Notes: generated by a model from the letters alone, not told the origin. Counted from the stretch's first letter, positions 26,975 to 35,773 are shown. The stretch: DNA of 64,000 bases from Bacteroidales bacterium (GCA_910575545.1 CAJTFH010000006.1:80281-144280), one strand, 5' to 3'. Made by a program: numbers and translations.

Positions 26975-27637
26975 CTATTTCCTCACCGGCTCTATGCCGA
27001 ATCGGCGGCGGATATATATGGCCACTATGTCGCACAGGCCTTCCATCGGCATTAACGATGAGTCGAATGTGAGGTCGTAGGAGGCTGAATCGCCCCAACG
27101 TTTGTCGGTGTAGAAGTTATAATAGGCGGCCCGGAGCTTGTCGGTCTTCACGGCAAGTGTGCGGGCTGCCCCTTCTTTGTCTTTATCGGCGCGCCCCATT
27201 ATGCGTTTAACGCGTTCTTCGATGGGGGCATGGACAAATAGGCTCAGTTTGGCCACGTCGTGGCTCCGGAGCACGTAGTCGGCGGAGCGCCCGACTATTA
27301 CGCAGGGGCGGGTGTCGGCCAGATGCTCAATCACGTCGTTGAGTGAGGTGTAGATTGAGTCGGCCATCATGGCCTGGCCGTTATACCATGGTAGCTGCCC
27401 GTAGCCCATATTGAAGCCTACCGAGCTGCCCATCAGGTTTGGCACGCGCTCGTCGTTGCGCTCGAACACTTCTGGCGACATTCCCGCACGGTTGGCTGCT
27501 TCTAAAAGCAGTTTTTTGTCGTAGTATTCTATGCCGAACTTTTCAGCCAGCATTTTACCGAGTTCTCTTCCACCGCTGCCGAACTGGCGCCCGATTGTGA
27601 TGACGTAGTTGCTTTTGTTGTCAAGTTCTTGATTCAT
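26975..27637 (-). CDS. Cytidylate kinase-like family protein
   Basis: 220 residues from ATG 27635-27637 (MNQELDNKSNYVITIGRQFG). The P-loop is GRQFGSGGRELGKMLAEKFG, followed by EYYDKKLLLEAANRAG; a later stretch VHAPIEERVKRIMGR is the lid/NMP-binding part. This is the family annotated as cytidylate kinase-like in Bacteroidales, distinct from true Cmk; its nucleotide substrate is not established. It ends 7 bp from the convergent DUF308 gene. Confidence 0.88.
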   Translation of the reverse strand: MNQELDNKSNYVITIGRQFGSGGRELGKMLAEKFGIEYYDKKLLLEAANRAGMSPEVFERNDERVPNLMGSSVGFNMGYGQLPWYNGQAMMADSIYTSLNDVIEHLADTRPCVIVGRSADYVLRSHDVAKLSLFVHAPIEERVKRIMGRADKDKEGAARTLAVKTDKLRAAYYNFYTDKRWGDSASYDLTFDSSLMPMEGLCDIVAIYIRRRFGIEPVRK

Positions 27638-27679
27638 GATATCGTTTATGGGTAGTTGTTTCCATATTATCCAATATTG

Positions 27680-27687
27680 CAAATTTA
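27680..27687 (-). promoter_or_regulatory. Candidate -7 box for the cytidylate kinase-like gene
   Basis: TAAATTTG on the minus strand, 43 nt before the start chosen; -33 box not at the usual distance. Confidence 0.4.
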
Positions 27688-27728
27688 GTTGATAAAAATT
27701 GATAAACCGTCAAAAATCGTCGTAAACT

Positions 27729-27759
27729 TTTGCTGGGTCGGAAAAAATGGCTACCTTTG
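27729..27759 (+). promoter_or_regulatory. Promoter of the SRP RNA
   Basis: TTTG (27729-27732), exactly 19 nt, then TACCTTTG (27752-27759): the clearest match in the window to the Bacteroidetes promoter consensus. It predicts initiation at about 27765, which is the first base of the RNA's closing stem. Confidence 0.85.
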
Positions 27760-27764
27760 CAGCC

Positions 27765-27861
27765 GGGTAAGTCCTACACGGCCAGCTCCCCCTGAACTCC
27801 GCCAGGTCTTGATCGAAGCAACGGTAGGGGGTTGTAGCGGCGCGATGTAGTCAGCTTACCC
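27765..27861 (+). ncRNA. ffs: 4.5S signal recognition particle RNA
   Basis: 97 nt closed by GGGTAAG/CTTACCC and followed by six T residues (27862-27867), so it carries its own terminator. The conserved Ffh-binding part is CTGAACTCCGCCAGGTC, then a short apical loop and GAAGCAACGGTAGGGGG, the asymmetric and symmetric loops typical of bacterial small SRP RNA. It works with Ffh and FtsY in co-translational membrane targeting. Length, ends, promoter and signature all agree. Confidence 0.93.
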
Positions 27862-27952
27862 TTTTTTATTTTATAGAAGTAAGAAGTCAGAAGTTGTAAG
27901 TTGCCAGTCGTAAGTTGTTAGTATGGGGGGTGAGGAATCGGAAGAATATAAA

Positions 27953-27988
27953 AGAATCAGAGACGGGTCACCTCCCGTCTCTGATTCT
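27953..27988. terminator. Bidirectional terminator
   Basis: A 15-bp perfect stem AGAATCAGAGACGGG/CCCGTCTCTGATTCT with loop TCACCT, followed by TTTATT on the plus strand and TTTATATT on the minus strand. It closes lpxA (minus, stop 28035) and insulates the SRP RNA. Confidence 0.88.
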
Positions 27989-28034
27989 TTTATTGATGTT
28001 TATTGATGCCGATTGATTGGTGGCGAGGATTGGG

Positions 28035-28823
28035 TCAGTCGAGAAGGTCGACCGGAAGGGCTACGATTTTCATTCCATTGCCACGCACGAAATCGATGAT
28101 CTCAGAGCGTATCTCCGACGGTTCAACGTCGGCTTCGATTCGACGCAATGCGTTGTAGACCGAAATGTTGCTCTGGTAGATATTGCGGTAGGCTTTTGCG
28201 ATGTCGTCGATCTGCGTGTCGGCAAATCCGTGTTTGTGCATCACATAGGCGTTTACCCCGAAATATGCCGCAGGGTTATGGGCTATGATTACATAGGGTG
28301 GCACGTTTCCGGCTATGCGGCAGCCTCCTTTTATGAGACACCATTTGCCTACTTTTGAGTCTTCATGCAGTATGCATTTCGACGATAGGATCGAGCATTC
28401 GTCAACGATACAGTCGCCGGCGATGGCCACACCGTTGCCGATCACGCATTTTCCCTTGATCTGGGAATCGTGGCCTATGTGGCAGTCGGCCATGATGAAG
28501 TTCTCGTCGGTGATGAGGGTGCCCCCTTGCGGGTGGATCCCACGGTTGATGATTACGTGCTCACGGATTGTGTTGTTGTTGCCGATATGGCAGTAGGTGG
28601 CTTCCCCTTTCCAGCGGAAGTCCTGGGGGTCGGCGCCTATTATTGCGCCTTGGTAGACTTTGTTGTTCTTGCCCATGCGGGTTCCTGCCATTATGGAGGC
28701 ATAGGGCATTATTTCACAGCCGTCGCCGATTTCCACATCTTTGTCGATGAATGCAAACGGATGGATTTTTACGTTGGCGCCGACTTTTGCCGACGGGTCA
28801 ACATGAGCTAACGGGCTAATCAT
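28035..28823 (-). CDS. lpxA: LpxA-type acyl-ACP--UDP-N-acetylglucosamine O-acyltransferase
   Basis: 262 residues from ATG 28821-28823 (MISPLAHVDPSAKVGANVKI); upstream codons are not family-like. The N-terminal 190 residues are a left-handed beta-helix of hexapeptide repeats. Key segments: GADPQDFRWKGE, IREHVIINRG, and HIGHDSQIKGKCVIGNG with the catalytic-region His pair. The C-terminal helical part is normal. It starts lipid A synthesis. In Bacteroidetes lpxA usually sits beside lpxD-lpxC/fabZ; here it stands alone, so it may be a second copy or a relocated gene. Confidence 0.9.
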   Translation of the reverse strand: MISPLAHVDPSAKVGANVKIHPFAFIDKDVEIGDGCEIMPYASIMAGTRMGKNNKVYQGAIIGADPQDFRWKGEATYCHIGNNNTIREHVIINRGIHPQGGTLITDENFIMADCHIGHDSQIKGKCVIGNGVAIAGDCIVDECSILSSKCILHEDSKVGKWCLIKGGCRIAGNVPPYVIIAHNPAAYFGVNAYVMHKHGFADTQIDDIAKAYRNIYQSNISVYNALRRIEADVEPSEIRSEIIDFVRGNGMKIVALPVDLLD

Positions 28824-28894
28824 AGTGTGTGAGGATTTAGAGGGTTGACTGCCGCCCACGGGGCATTGTGCTGTTTCCGGAGGCATGGCTTTCC

Positions 28895-28902
28895 CAAAGT
28901 TA
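28895..28902 (-). promoter_or_regulatory. Candidate -7 box for lpxA
   Basis: TAACTTTG on the minus strand, 72 nt before lpxA. Nothing else is recognisable between 28903 and 29043. Confidence 0.45.
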
Positions 28903-29043
28903 CTAATTTAAAAGGAATCGCCCGGAATTTTCACAGGATTTTTTTGCTTGATCCTCTGGAAAATTTCAGGCGATATCGTTAGCCGGGCTGTAAAGCACCA
29001 AAGGTTATTATAGGTGTTAATGGCCTTTATAGCTGTAATAGCT

Positions 29044-30429
29044 TTATCGGCCGCCTCCGAGGCTCTGGTAGAGGTTGATCAGAGCTTGTTGACGGGATAG
29101 CTCGGTGCTGAGGAAGCTCATTTGTGCGCTCAGGAGGCTCGACTGGGCTGTGAGCACTTCGAGATAGGTTGTGCGCCCGTCGTAGGCCATCAGCAGGTTG
29201 GTGGCTTCAACGGCTTCTTCGAGGTCTTTGACCTGTTTTGAGAGGAATGCGCTCTTCTCGGCCGATTTCTCCAATGCGACACAGTTGTTGTAGACTTCGG
29301 CTGCAGCATTGAGAAGCGTCTGCTCGAAGTTGTTCATTGCCTGCTCCTGCTGCAGTTTGGCGCCTTTTAGGCGGGCGATGTTCTGTCCGCGTGAGAACAG
29401 GGGGGCTGCCAGCGACCCTGCCAGCTGCACGAACCAGTCGCCCGGATTCTTGATTATAGATCCGAGCAGGTTTGTGAACCCGCCGTTGGTTGAGATGCTC
29501 AATCCGGGATAGAAGGCTGCCCGCGCCGAGTTGGTGGCGTAGTAGGCCACGGCGAGGCTTTCTTCGGCGGCACGCACGTCGGGGCGCATTGCCAGTTCAC
29601 GCATAGGCACGCCTTCGCGCAGCACCTGCGGGTTTTCCATGCGGGCGTCGGCAGGGATTGCCCATGTCTGTGGCTGCTCGTTGAGCAGCAGCGACATGGA
29701 GTTGTTGGCTTGCACCAGGGCGGTTTCAAGGTCGGTTATCGATGCGAGGATTGACCAGTATTGTGCCTGGCTCTGCACCACGGCGGCCTGGGTTACGCGT
29801 CCGGCCTCTTTATAGTCTTTCATTATCTCGACGTTCTGTTTCCACAGGTCGGCGGTTTCGCGGCTCAGCTGAAGCTGGGCGTTGAGGTTGGCGATTGAGT
29901 AGAAACATGAAGCCACACCGGTGATTATCTGCGAGCGTACGGCTTGCATGTAGTCCTGCTGCATCCTCACTGCAGTTTCGGCACTGCGTTTGTTGTTGAG
30001 GATTTTGCCGAAAACATCTATTTCCCAGCTGATGGCCATGGGGATGGTGTAGTTCCAGCCGACTTCGTTGCCGGCATACCAGGCGTTTGCCCCGTTGGCG
30101 TTGATGGCAACTGCGGGCAGATAGCTCAGACGGGCGCCGAGCATGTTGGCACGGGCCACTTCGACGTTTATTTTTGCGTTGTCGAGGTTGATGTTGTTGG
30201 CCAGGGCGCGGTTTATGTAGTCTTGCAGCAGGGGGTCGGTGAATACTTGCTGCCAGCTGAGGTTGCCGTAGGCCGTTGAGTCAACCGGAGCCTCTTTGGC
30301 TTCGACATACTCGCGCGTCATGGCGGTGTCTTGCGGCATGTCGAATTTTTTGTAGATGTGGCACGACGAGAGCATCCCTGCGCCGAGTGCTGCGGCCACG
30401 CACATCTTTATTGTTATGTTTGCTTTCAT
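29044..30429 (-). CDS. Outer-membrane efflux protein (OprM/NodT type)
   Basis: 461 residues with an N-terminal lipoprotein signal (GAGMLSSCHIYKKF, Cys near residue 23). Two homologous TolC-like halves: coiled-coil helices in each half (e.g. INLDNAKINVEVARANMLGA and SLAVAYYATNSARAAFYPGL) and the outer strand motifs PGLSISTNGGF. It should form the trimeric outer-membrane channel of the efflux system encoded just upstream on the same strand. Confidence 0.93.
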   Translation of the reverse strand: MKANITIKMCVAAALGAGMLSSCHIYKKFDMPQDTAMTREYVEAKEAPVDSTAYGNLSWQQVFTDPLLQDYINRALANNINLDNAKINVEVARANMLGARLSYLPAVAINANGANAWYAGNEVGWNYTIPMAISWEIDVFGKILNNKRSAETAVRMQQDYMQAVRSQIITGVASCFYSIANLNAQLQLSRETADLWKQNVEIMKDYKEAGRVTQAAVVQSQAQYWSILASITDLETALVQANNSMSLLLNEQPQTWAIPADARMENPQVLREGVPMRELAMRPDVRAAEESLAVAYYATNSARAAFYPGLSISTNGGFTNLLGSIIKNPGDWFVQLAGSLAAPLFSRGQNIARLKGAKLQQEQAMNNFEQTLLNAAAEVYNNCVALEKSAEKSAFLSKQVKDLEEAVEATNLLMAYDGRTTYLEVLTAQSSLLSAQMSFLSTELSRQQALINLYQSLGGGR

Positions 30430-30465
30430 TGGGTTTTATTCGTTTCGTTGTTAGGAAGCCCTGTC

Positions 30466-30493
30466 CCTGCGGGTCAAACCGTCGACCCGCAGG
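30466..30493. other. Intercistronic hairpin between RND pump and outer-membrane channel genes
   Basis: A 10-bp perfect stem CCTGCGGGTC/GACCCGCAGG with an 8-nt loop occupies the 79-bp gap. No T-tract on the minus strand, so RNA stabilisation or processing is more likely than termination. Confidence 0.5.
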
Positions 30494-30508
30494 AGGGGGG
30501 CACCCTGT

Positions 30509-33500
30509 TTAGCGTGAATATTGCTCGATTTCGCTCTCGATGCCTTCGTTGTCAGTGTCTTTCCACTTTATCGGGGTAATATTTTCCTGGATGAGCTGGA
30601 AGGCCACAAACAGGGCGGGCACGATGAAAATCTGGAAAATCATGCCGATTAGCATACCGCCGACCGAGCCGGTTCCGAGGGCGCGGTTGCCGTTGGCGCC
30701 TACGCCTGATGCGAACATCATCGGGAGCAGACCGATAATCAGCGCCAGGGAGGTCATCAGAATCGGGCGCAGACGGGCTGCGGCTCCGGCGATGGCAGCG
30801 TTGATAATCGACATACCTGTGCGGCGGCGCTCCAGGGCGAACTCAACGATAAGGATGGCGTTTTTGGCCAACAGACCTATGAGCATAATCAGGGCGATCT
30901 GCAGGTAGATGTTGTTGGTTATGCCGAATATATGTGCGAATATAAACGACCCCATAAGGCCGAAGGGTATCGAAAGGATAACAGCCCACGGGATTATGTA
31001 GCTCTCATACTGGGCAGAGAGCAACAGGTAGACAAACAGCAGGCAGAGGCCGAAGATGATGGCGGTGGCGTTGCTGTTGCCGCTGCCTTCCTCACGTGTC
31101 ATGCCGGAGTACTCAAAGCCGTAGCCTGCGGGAAGTGTCTGCTGGGCAACACGCTCGATGGCGGCCAAGGCCTCACCGGAGGAATATCCGGGGGCTGGGT
31201 TACCTGTAACGGCGATTGACTGGAACAGGTTGAAACGGGTCATGAGGTCGGGGCCGTAGACTTTAGTGAGTGTCACGAAGTTTTCGAGCGATGCCATCTT
31301 TCCGCTGTTTCCGCGCACTTTGATATTGCGCAGCGATTCGGGCGACACGCGGGCTTCGGGTGCCGACTGCATCATCACGCGGTAGATTTTACCGAAGCGG
31401 TTGAAGTTGCTGACATACATCGAGCCGAAGTAGCCCTGGAGGGCGGAGATAATCTGGGTGGTCGACAACCCTGCCTGTTGGGCTTTTGCGGCATCGATGT
31501 CGATGCGGTATTGCGGGAAGGTTGGGTTGAAGGTTGTGTAGGCCATCTGGATTTCGGGCTGCTGGTTGAGCGCTCCGAGGAATCCCTGCACCACGGTGAA
31601 GAAGTCATCGATGCTGCCGCCGGTCTTATCCTGCATCTTAAGCTCGAAACCGTTTGTTGCGGAGTAACCGGTAATCATCGGCGGCGCGAATGCGATTACA
31701 CGTCCGTCTTTGACCAGCTGCCCGGCCATGCCGTAGAACTGCTGGATTATTGCGTCGACACTTTCGGTTTTGCTGTTTCGCTCGCTCCAGTCTTTGAGGC
31801 GGACGATGAAAGCTCCGTAGGTGGGGCCTTGACCTGCGATGAAGCTGTAGCCGAGGATGGTGTTGCGGTATTCGATGGCGGGAATATTGGCCAGGATGGC
31901 GTCGACTTTATCCATTGTCTCTTTGGTGCGCTCCTGCGATGTGCCCGGGGGCATGTCGACCATCACGAAGAATGTGCCGGTGTCTTCATTCGGAACGAGG
32001 GCTGTAGGTGTCTTTGCCATTAGCCATACGAGTGCGGCGATTGATGCGGCCACTATTACGGCTGACGACACTTTGTGGCGGATGAAGAAGTTGGCGCCTT
32101 TTTTGTATTTGTTGAGCTGGGCGTCATACATCACGTTGAAACAGTGGTGGAAACGCTTCACGAAGTTGCGTTTTTTCCCGTGTTCGTCGGTGTGGGGCTT
32201 GAGGAATACGGCGCAGAGGGCCGGCGACAGCGTCAAGGCGTTGAGCGCCGAGAAGCCGATGGCAATTGCCATGGTGATACCGAACTGCTGGTAGAAGATA
32301 CCTGCGGTGCCGGGCATGAACGACACGGGGATGAACACCAGCATCATCACAAGGGTGATTGATATGATGGCGCCTCCGATTTCGTTCATGGCGTCGATAG
32401 AAGCCTTGCGCGAACTCTTGTAGCCCGCATCGAGTTTGGCGTGGACCGCCTCGACCACCACGATGGCGTCGTCGACCACAATGGCGATTGCGAGCACAAG
32501 GGCCGACAGGGTGATGAGGTTGAGCGAGAACCCGATGAGGTTGAGCACGAAGAATGTGCCGATAAGGGCCACAGGGATGGCGATGGCGGGGATGATGGTT
32601 GAGCGTAAGTCCTGAAGGAAGACGTAGACCACCACGAACACCAGTATGAACGCCTCGATGAGGGTGTGGACAACCTTGTTGATTGAAGCATAAAGGAAGT
32701 CGTTGTTGTTCATCGGGATGGCGAACTTCAGCCCTGCGGGGAGGTCTTTCTCAAGTATTTTCACCTGTGCAAGACAGTCGTTGATAATCTGGGTGGCGTT
32801 GGAGCCTGCGGTCTGGAACACCATACACATGGTCGAGGGCTTGCCATTCAGGGTAGAGCCGAAATCATATGTAACCATGCCCAGTTCTACGTCGGCAACG
32901 TCTTTCAGGTAGAGTGTCTGGCCGTCGGGGGTCGATTTGATTACTATGTTCTCGAATTCTTCGGGGGTTGAGTAGCGGCCACGGTATTTCATGGTGTACT
33001 GGAAGCTCTGGTCTCCTTGCGCGCCGAATGAACCGGGGGCTGCTTCGATGTTCTGGTCGCGCAGGGCTGCAGCCACATCTGAAGGGTTTAGGCCGTATTG
33101 GGCCATCACTTCGGGTTTGATCCATATGCGCATGGAGTAATCGCCGCCGAATGACATGACATCACCCACGCCCTGAACACGTTGCAAAACCGGAATGATG
33201 TTGATTTTCATGTAGTTGTCGAGGAACTCGGCATCGTAGGCGTCTGTTTCGGTGTAGAGGGCTATGCCCACGAGCATCGATGACTGGCGCTTCTGGGTGA
33301 GCACACCCACCTGGAGGACTTCTGAGGGGAGGAGGTTCTGGGCTTTCGACACACGGTTCTGCACGTCGACGGCGGCCATGTCGGGGTCGAATCCCTGTTT
33401 GAAGTGCACGTTGATTGTTGCGGCGCCGGTGTTGGTTGCTGTCGACTCAATGTAGGTCATGCCTTCGGCACCGTTGATTGATTCTTCGAGAGGTGCGATC

Positions 33501-33685
33501 ACTGAGTTGAGCACGGCCTGTGCGTTTGCGCCGGAGTAGGTTGTGCTCACCGAGATGGTTGGAGGCGCGATGTCGGGATACTGGGTGATTGGCAGCGACA
33601 CCAATCCGATCAGACCCAACAGCACGATGAATATTGAGATAACCGTCGATAGCACCGGACGGTTGATAAATGTATCCAGTTTCAT
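30509..33685 (-). CDS. RND efflux pump, HAE1 (AcrB-like) family
   Basis: 1058 residues, full length. Twelve transmembrane helices in the usual 1+5+1+5 plan with two large periplasmic loops. Start MKLDTFINRPVLSTVISIFI and ITQYPDIAPPTISVSTTYSG are typical; the proton relay is in LALVLAIAIVVDDAIVVVEA (TM4, paired Asp) and LLAKNAILIVEFA. It exports drugs, bile acids or other amphiphiles by proton motive force. It sits between the fusion protein gene (67 bp upstream) and the outer-membrane channel gene. Confidence 0.96.
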   Translation of the reverse strand: MKLDTFINRPVLSTVISIFIVLLGLIGLVSLPITQYPDIAPPTISVSTTYSGANAQAVLNSVIAPLEESINGAEGMTYIESTATNTGAATINVHFKQGFDPDMAAVDVQNRVSKAQNLLPSEVLQVGVLTQKRQSSMLVGIALYTETDAYDAEFLDNYMKINIIPVLQRVQGVGDVMSFGGDYSMRIWIKPEVMAQYGLNPSDVAAALRDQNIEAAPGSFGAQGDQSFQYTMKYRGRYSTPEEFENIVIKSTPDGQTLYLKDVADVELGMVTYDFGSTLNGKPSTMCMVFQTAGSNATQIINDCLAQVKILEKDLPAGLKFAIPMNNNDFLYASINKVVHTLIEAFILVFVVVYVFLQDLRSTIIPAIAIPVALIGTFFVLNLIGFSLNLITLSALVLAIAIVVDDAIVVVEAVHAKLDAGYKSSRKASIDAMNEIGGAIISITLVMMLVFIPVSFMPGTAGIFYQQFGITMAIAIGFSALNALTLSPALCAVFLKPHTDEHGKKRNFVKRFHHCFNVMYDAQLNKYKKGANFFIRHKVSSAVIVAASIAALVWLMAKTPTALVPNEDTGTFFVMVDMPPGTSQERTKETMDKVDAILANIPAIEYRNTILGYSFIAGQGPTYGAFIVRLKDWSERNSKTESVDAIIQQFYGMAGQLVKDGRVIAFAPPMITGYSATNGFELKMQDKTGGSIDDFFTVVQGFLGALNQQPEIQMAYTTFNPTFPQYRIDIDAAKAQQAGLSTTQIISALQGYFGSMYVSNFNRFGKIYRVMMQSAPEARVSPESLRNIKVRGNSGKMASLENFVTLTKVYGPDLMTRFNLFQSIAVTGNPAPGYSSGEALAAIERVAQQTLPAGYGFEYSGMTREEGSGNSNATAIIFGLCLLFVYLLLSAQYESYIIPWAVILSIPFGLMGSFIFAHIFGITNNIYLQIALIMLIGLLAKNAILIVEFALERRRTGMSIINAAIAGAAARLRPILMTSLALIIGLLPMMFASGVGANGNRALGTGSVGGMLIGMIFQIFIVPALFVAFQLIQENITPIKWKDTDNEGIESEIEQYSR

Positions 33686-33751
33686 CTGTTTGTTGCTGTG
33701 TGAATGGATTTTAAGTTAATGTTGCGGCTCGCCTTGGGGGGTGATGCCGAC

Positions 33752-34921
33752 TTATTGTGCGGCGGCTTGTTGCTGCCTGGGGGCAGCGGCTGCGTCGACC
33801 GGTTTGATTGGCATGTTGTCTTTTACCTTGGTTCCGACCCCTTCAACCACGATGCGTTGGCCGGGGGTGAGGCCGGAAGTGACGATGAACTGCTTTCCGT
33901 CGTTCATCGGAGAGATTTCAACGGGGGTGGCTACGGTTTTGTTTGAGTCGTTGACAACATAGACAAAGCGGCGGTCCTGGATTTCAAATGTGGCGCGCTG
34001 CGGCACGAGAATCACGTTGGACATGCGGTTGGGGATAAGGATGCGTCCGGTTGATCCGCTGCGCAGCATACCGTTGATGTTTTTGAAGCGTGCGCGCACG
34101 TTGGCCGCTCCTGTCGAGCTGTCGATTACGCCTGAGACGGTTGCCACTTTTCCCGGTTCGGGGTAGATGGTGCCGTCGGCCAGCTGGAGTTGCACATCGG
34201 GCAGCTCGCTGATGGCCTCGTTGAGCGATTTTTTCCCTTCGTTGGTGAGGTTGAGGATGTCTTTTTCATTGATTGAGAAGTAGGCGTAGATGTCGGAGTT
34301 GTCGCTCACTGTGGTGAGAGGTGTCACCATCGATGGCGATGCCAGCGAGCCTTCGCGGTTGGGAATGGAGCCTACGAAGCCGTCGGATGGAGCTGTCACA
34401 ACCGTGTAGCTAAGGTTCTTGCGGGCTGTGGTCAGGGCTGCGTTGGCCTGGCTGAGCTGGGCTTCAGCCTGGCTGAGCTGATTTTTCGCGAGCTGGTTTT
34501 CATATTCGCTGATTATGTTTTTGTCGAACAGACGCTGTTTGTTGTCGGCGGTGAGGCGGGCTGATTCAACGGCGGTTCTGGCAGCGTTCACCTGCGCGAG
34601 GGTCTGGTCGACTGCCGCCTGGTATTGCACCTGGTCGAGGGTGAAGAGAGTCTGCCCTTTGCTGACGCGCTGTCCTTCGTCGACATGTACCTTTGTGATG
34701 AATCCCGACACGAGGGGACGCACATCGATGTCGGTTTTACCTTTGATGGTTGCTGCGTAGTTGCTTGCGAGGTCTGATGTGCCTTCAGCCACTGTGATGG
34801 TGGCGATTTCGGGCGTCATGTCACCCATCTGCTGGGTCTTTTCGCCACACGATGTCAGGCCGAAAATGGTCGCCGTGGCTCCTATTGTTGCCACCAGCGA
34901 GAACATTCTGCTTTTCTTCAT
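33752..34921 (-). CDS. RND efflux periplasmic adaptor (membrane fusion protein)
   Basis: 389 residues. Lipoprotein signal with GLTSCGEK (Cys near residue 26). Order: barrel-sandwich (SDLASNYAATIKGKTDIDVR), a helical hairpin with heptads (AQVNAARTAVESARLTADNK to AQLSQANAALTTARKNLS), beta-barrel and membrane-proximal domains. The last 15 residues are Ala/Gln-rich. It couples the AcrB-like pump and the outer-membrane channel. First gene of the operon; no regulator is adjacent. Confidence 0.94.
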   Translation of the reverse strand: MKKSRMFSLVATIGATATIFGLTSCGEKTQQMGDMTPEIATITVAEGTSDLASNYAATIKGKTDIDVRPLVSGFITKVHVDEGQRVSKGQTLFTLDQVQYQAAVDQTLAQVNAARTAVESARLTADNKQRLFDKNIISEYENQLAKNQLSQAEAQLSQANAALTTARKNLSYTVVTAPSDGFVGSIPNREGSLASPSMVTPLTTVSDNSDIYAYFSINEKDILNLTNEGKKSLNEAISELPDVQLQLADGTIYPEPGKVATVSGVIDSSTGAANVRARFKNINGMLRSGSTGRILIPNRMSNVILVPQRATFEIQDRRFVYVVNDSNKTVATPVEISPMNDGKQFIVTSGLTPGQRIVVEGVGTKVKDNMPIKPVDAAAAPRQQQAAAQ

Positions 34922-35060
34922 TGCTTTCGTTTTTTAATATCTACTTTTGGTCTTTTTTATCCTTAGAATAGTCTTTAGATATTTGTCAAATCTCCTGAAA
35001 AATTCGCCTAATCTGCGGTCTGTCAAAGCCGTAATATGGCCGATTTTTGATATTCGGTTG

Positions 35061-35068
35061 CAAAATTA
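35061..35068 (-). promoter_or_regulatory. Candidate -7 box for the efflux operon
   Basis: TAATTTTG on the minus strand, about 140 nt before the adaptor start. The 400 bp on to 35326 are AT-rich and show no gene. Confidence 0.4.
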
Positions 35069-35326
35069 CCAAATTCCCCACCATAAAAATATGATAAAAA
35101 TCATATTCGACCCGTCTTTAACCACATTTAACCTAAAGAGGCCGAAGCCTTTAACCATTGATAACATAGTTAAGGGCGCATGATTTTTGTGCATGCCATA
35201 ATGTGGGAGGATGGCATGGATTTGATGTTTTGCCGATGCAAATGTTAACGGATGTATATGCAGGGGTGTGTGGATGGTCATTTGTGTTAATTGAAGTTAA
35301 TATATGGAATATTTTCGCCCAAAAAC

Positions 35327-35357
35327 TATGTTGCAAAACATAAAAGCTGTATCTTTG
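35327..35357 (+). promoter_or_regulatory. Promoter of a short orphan transcript
   Basis: TATG (35327-35330; one mismatch to TTTG), exactly 19 nt, then TATCTTTG (35350-35357). It predicts a start near 35364. Confidence 0.65.
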
Positions 35358-35363
35358 CATCAG

Positions 35364-35428
35364 TTTTTCATGGTATTAGATTTAAGGTAAGAAGATTATT
35401 CGTCGTGACGACGAGTAATTTTTTTTTT
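35364..35428 (+). ncRNA. Candidate ~65-nt RNA or leader ending in an intrinsic terminator
   Basis: Starts 7 nt after a good promoter and ends with a strong terminator: stem ATTATTCGTCG/CGACGAGTAAT (35395-35405 with 35409-35419, one G-U) around TGA, then ten T residues. In between lies GGTATTAGATTTAAGGTAAG. From memory, similar GTATTAGATTTAAGGT leaders recur in Bacteroidetes genomes, so this may be a member of a conserved leader/attenuator type; I could not verify this. No gene follows on the plus strand: the next features are repeat copy A and a minus-strand gene. Confidence 0.5.
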
Positions 35429-35555
35429 GTGCATATATGCGTATGGGCGTTTCGGAAGTAATAATTCGGATGAAAGATCGTGTATCCCTACAATCCGGAG
35501 TTATGCAGCACATCCAAAGCGGACTGGCGGGAGACCGGTGTTTTTATGGAAAAGC

Positions 35556-35733
35556 AGAGGGTGTGTCATAATGGCTCATCTGGGTCGTCGCCCGAGGGCT
35601 TCGGGTTCGGTCATTGACCTTAGTCAACTCCCTTCACCCTCACCCTCAGGCTCCTACCATCTGAACCATTCTGACAGCACCCTCTCCATCCGGATGCCAA
35701 AAAGGCGTTGGTCGAATTTCGACACAACGCCTT
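35556..35733 (-). repeat. 178-bp palindromic terminator element, copy A
   Basis: Positions 35556-35685 form a 130-bp imperfect palindrome. The outer arms begin AGAGGGTG on the plus strand and end CACCCTCT, and the centre is TTGAC-CTTA-GTCAA. Positions 35702-35733 form a hairpin AAGGCGTTG/CAACGCCTT that on the minus strand runs into five T residues (35699-35703), an intrinsic terminator 41 nt after the stop of the 744-residue secreted protein. Identical to copy B. I give the strand as minus because the terminator reads that way. Confidence 0.92.
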
Positions 35734-35773
35734 GATGCGGGTTGCGGTTTGAAAACCGCGCAATGGGAGAGGG

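Noticed and set aside
35571..35735. An open frame starting MAHLGRRPRASGSVIDLSQL, repeated three times with almost the same sequence (35571, 58079, 63511)
   Set aside because: It lies fully inside the palindromic element, its start sits in one arm, the C-terminal codons differ only by where the element ends, and the palindrome explains the conservation. No ribosome site or promoter points to it.
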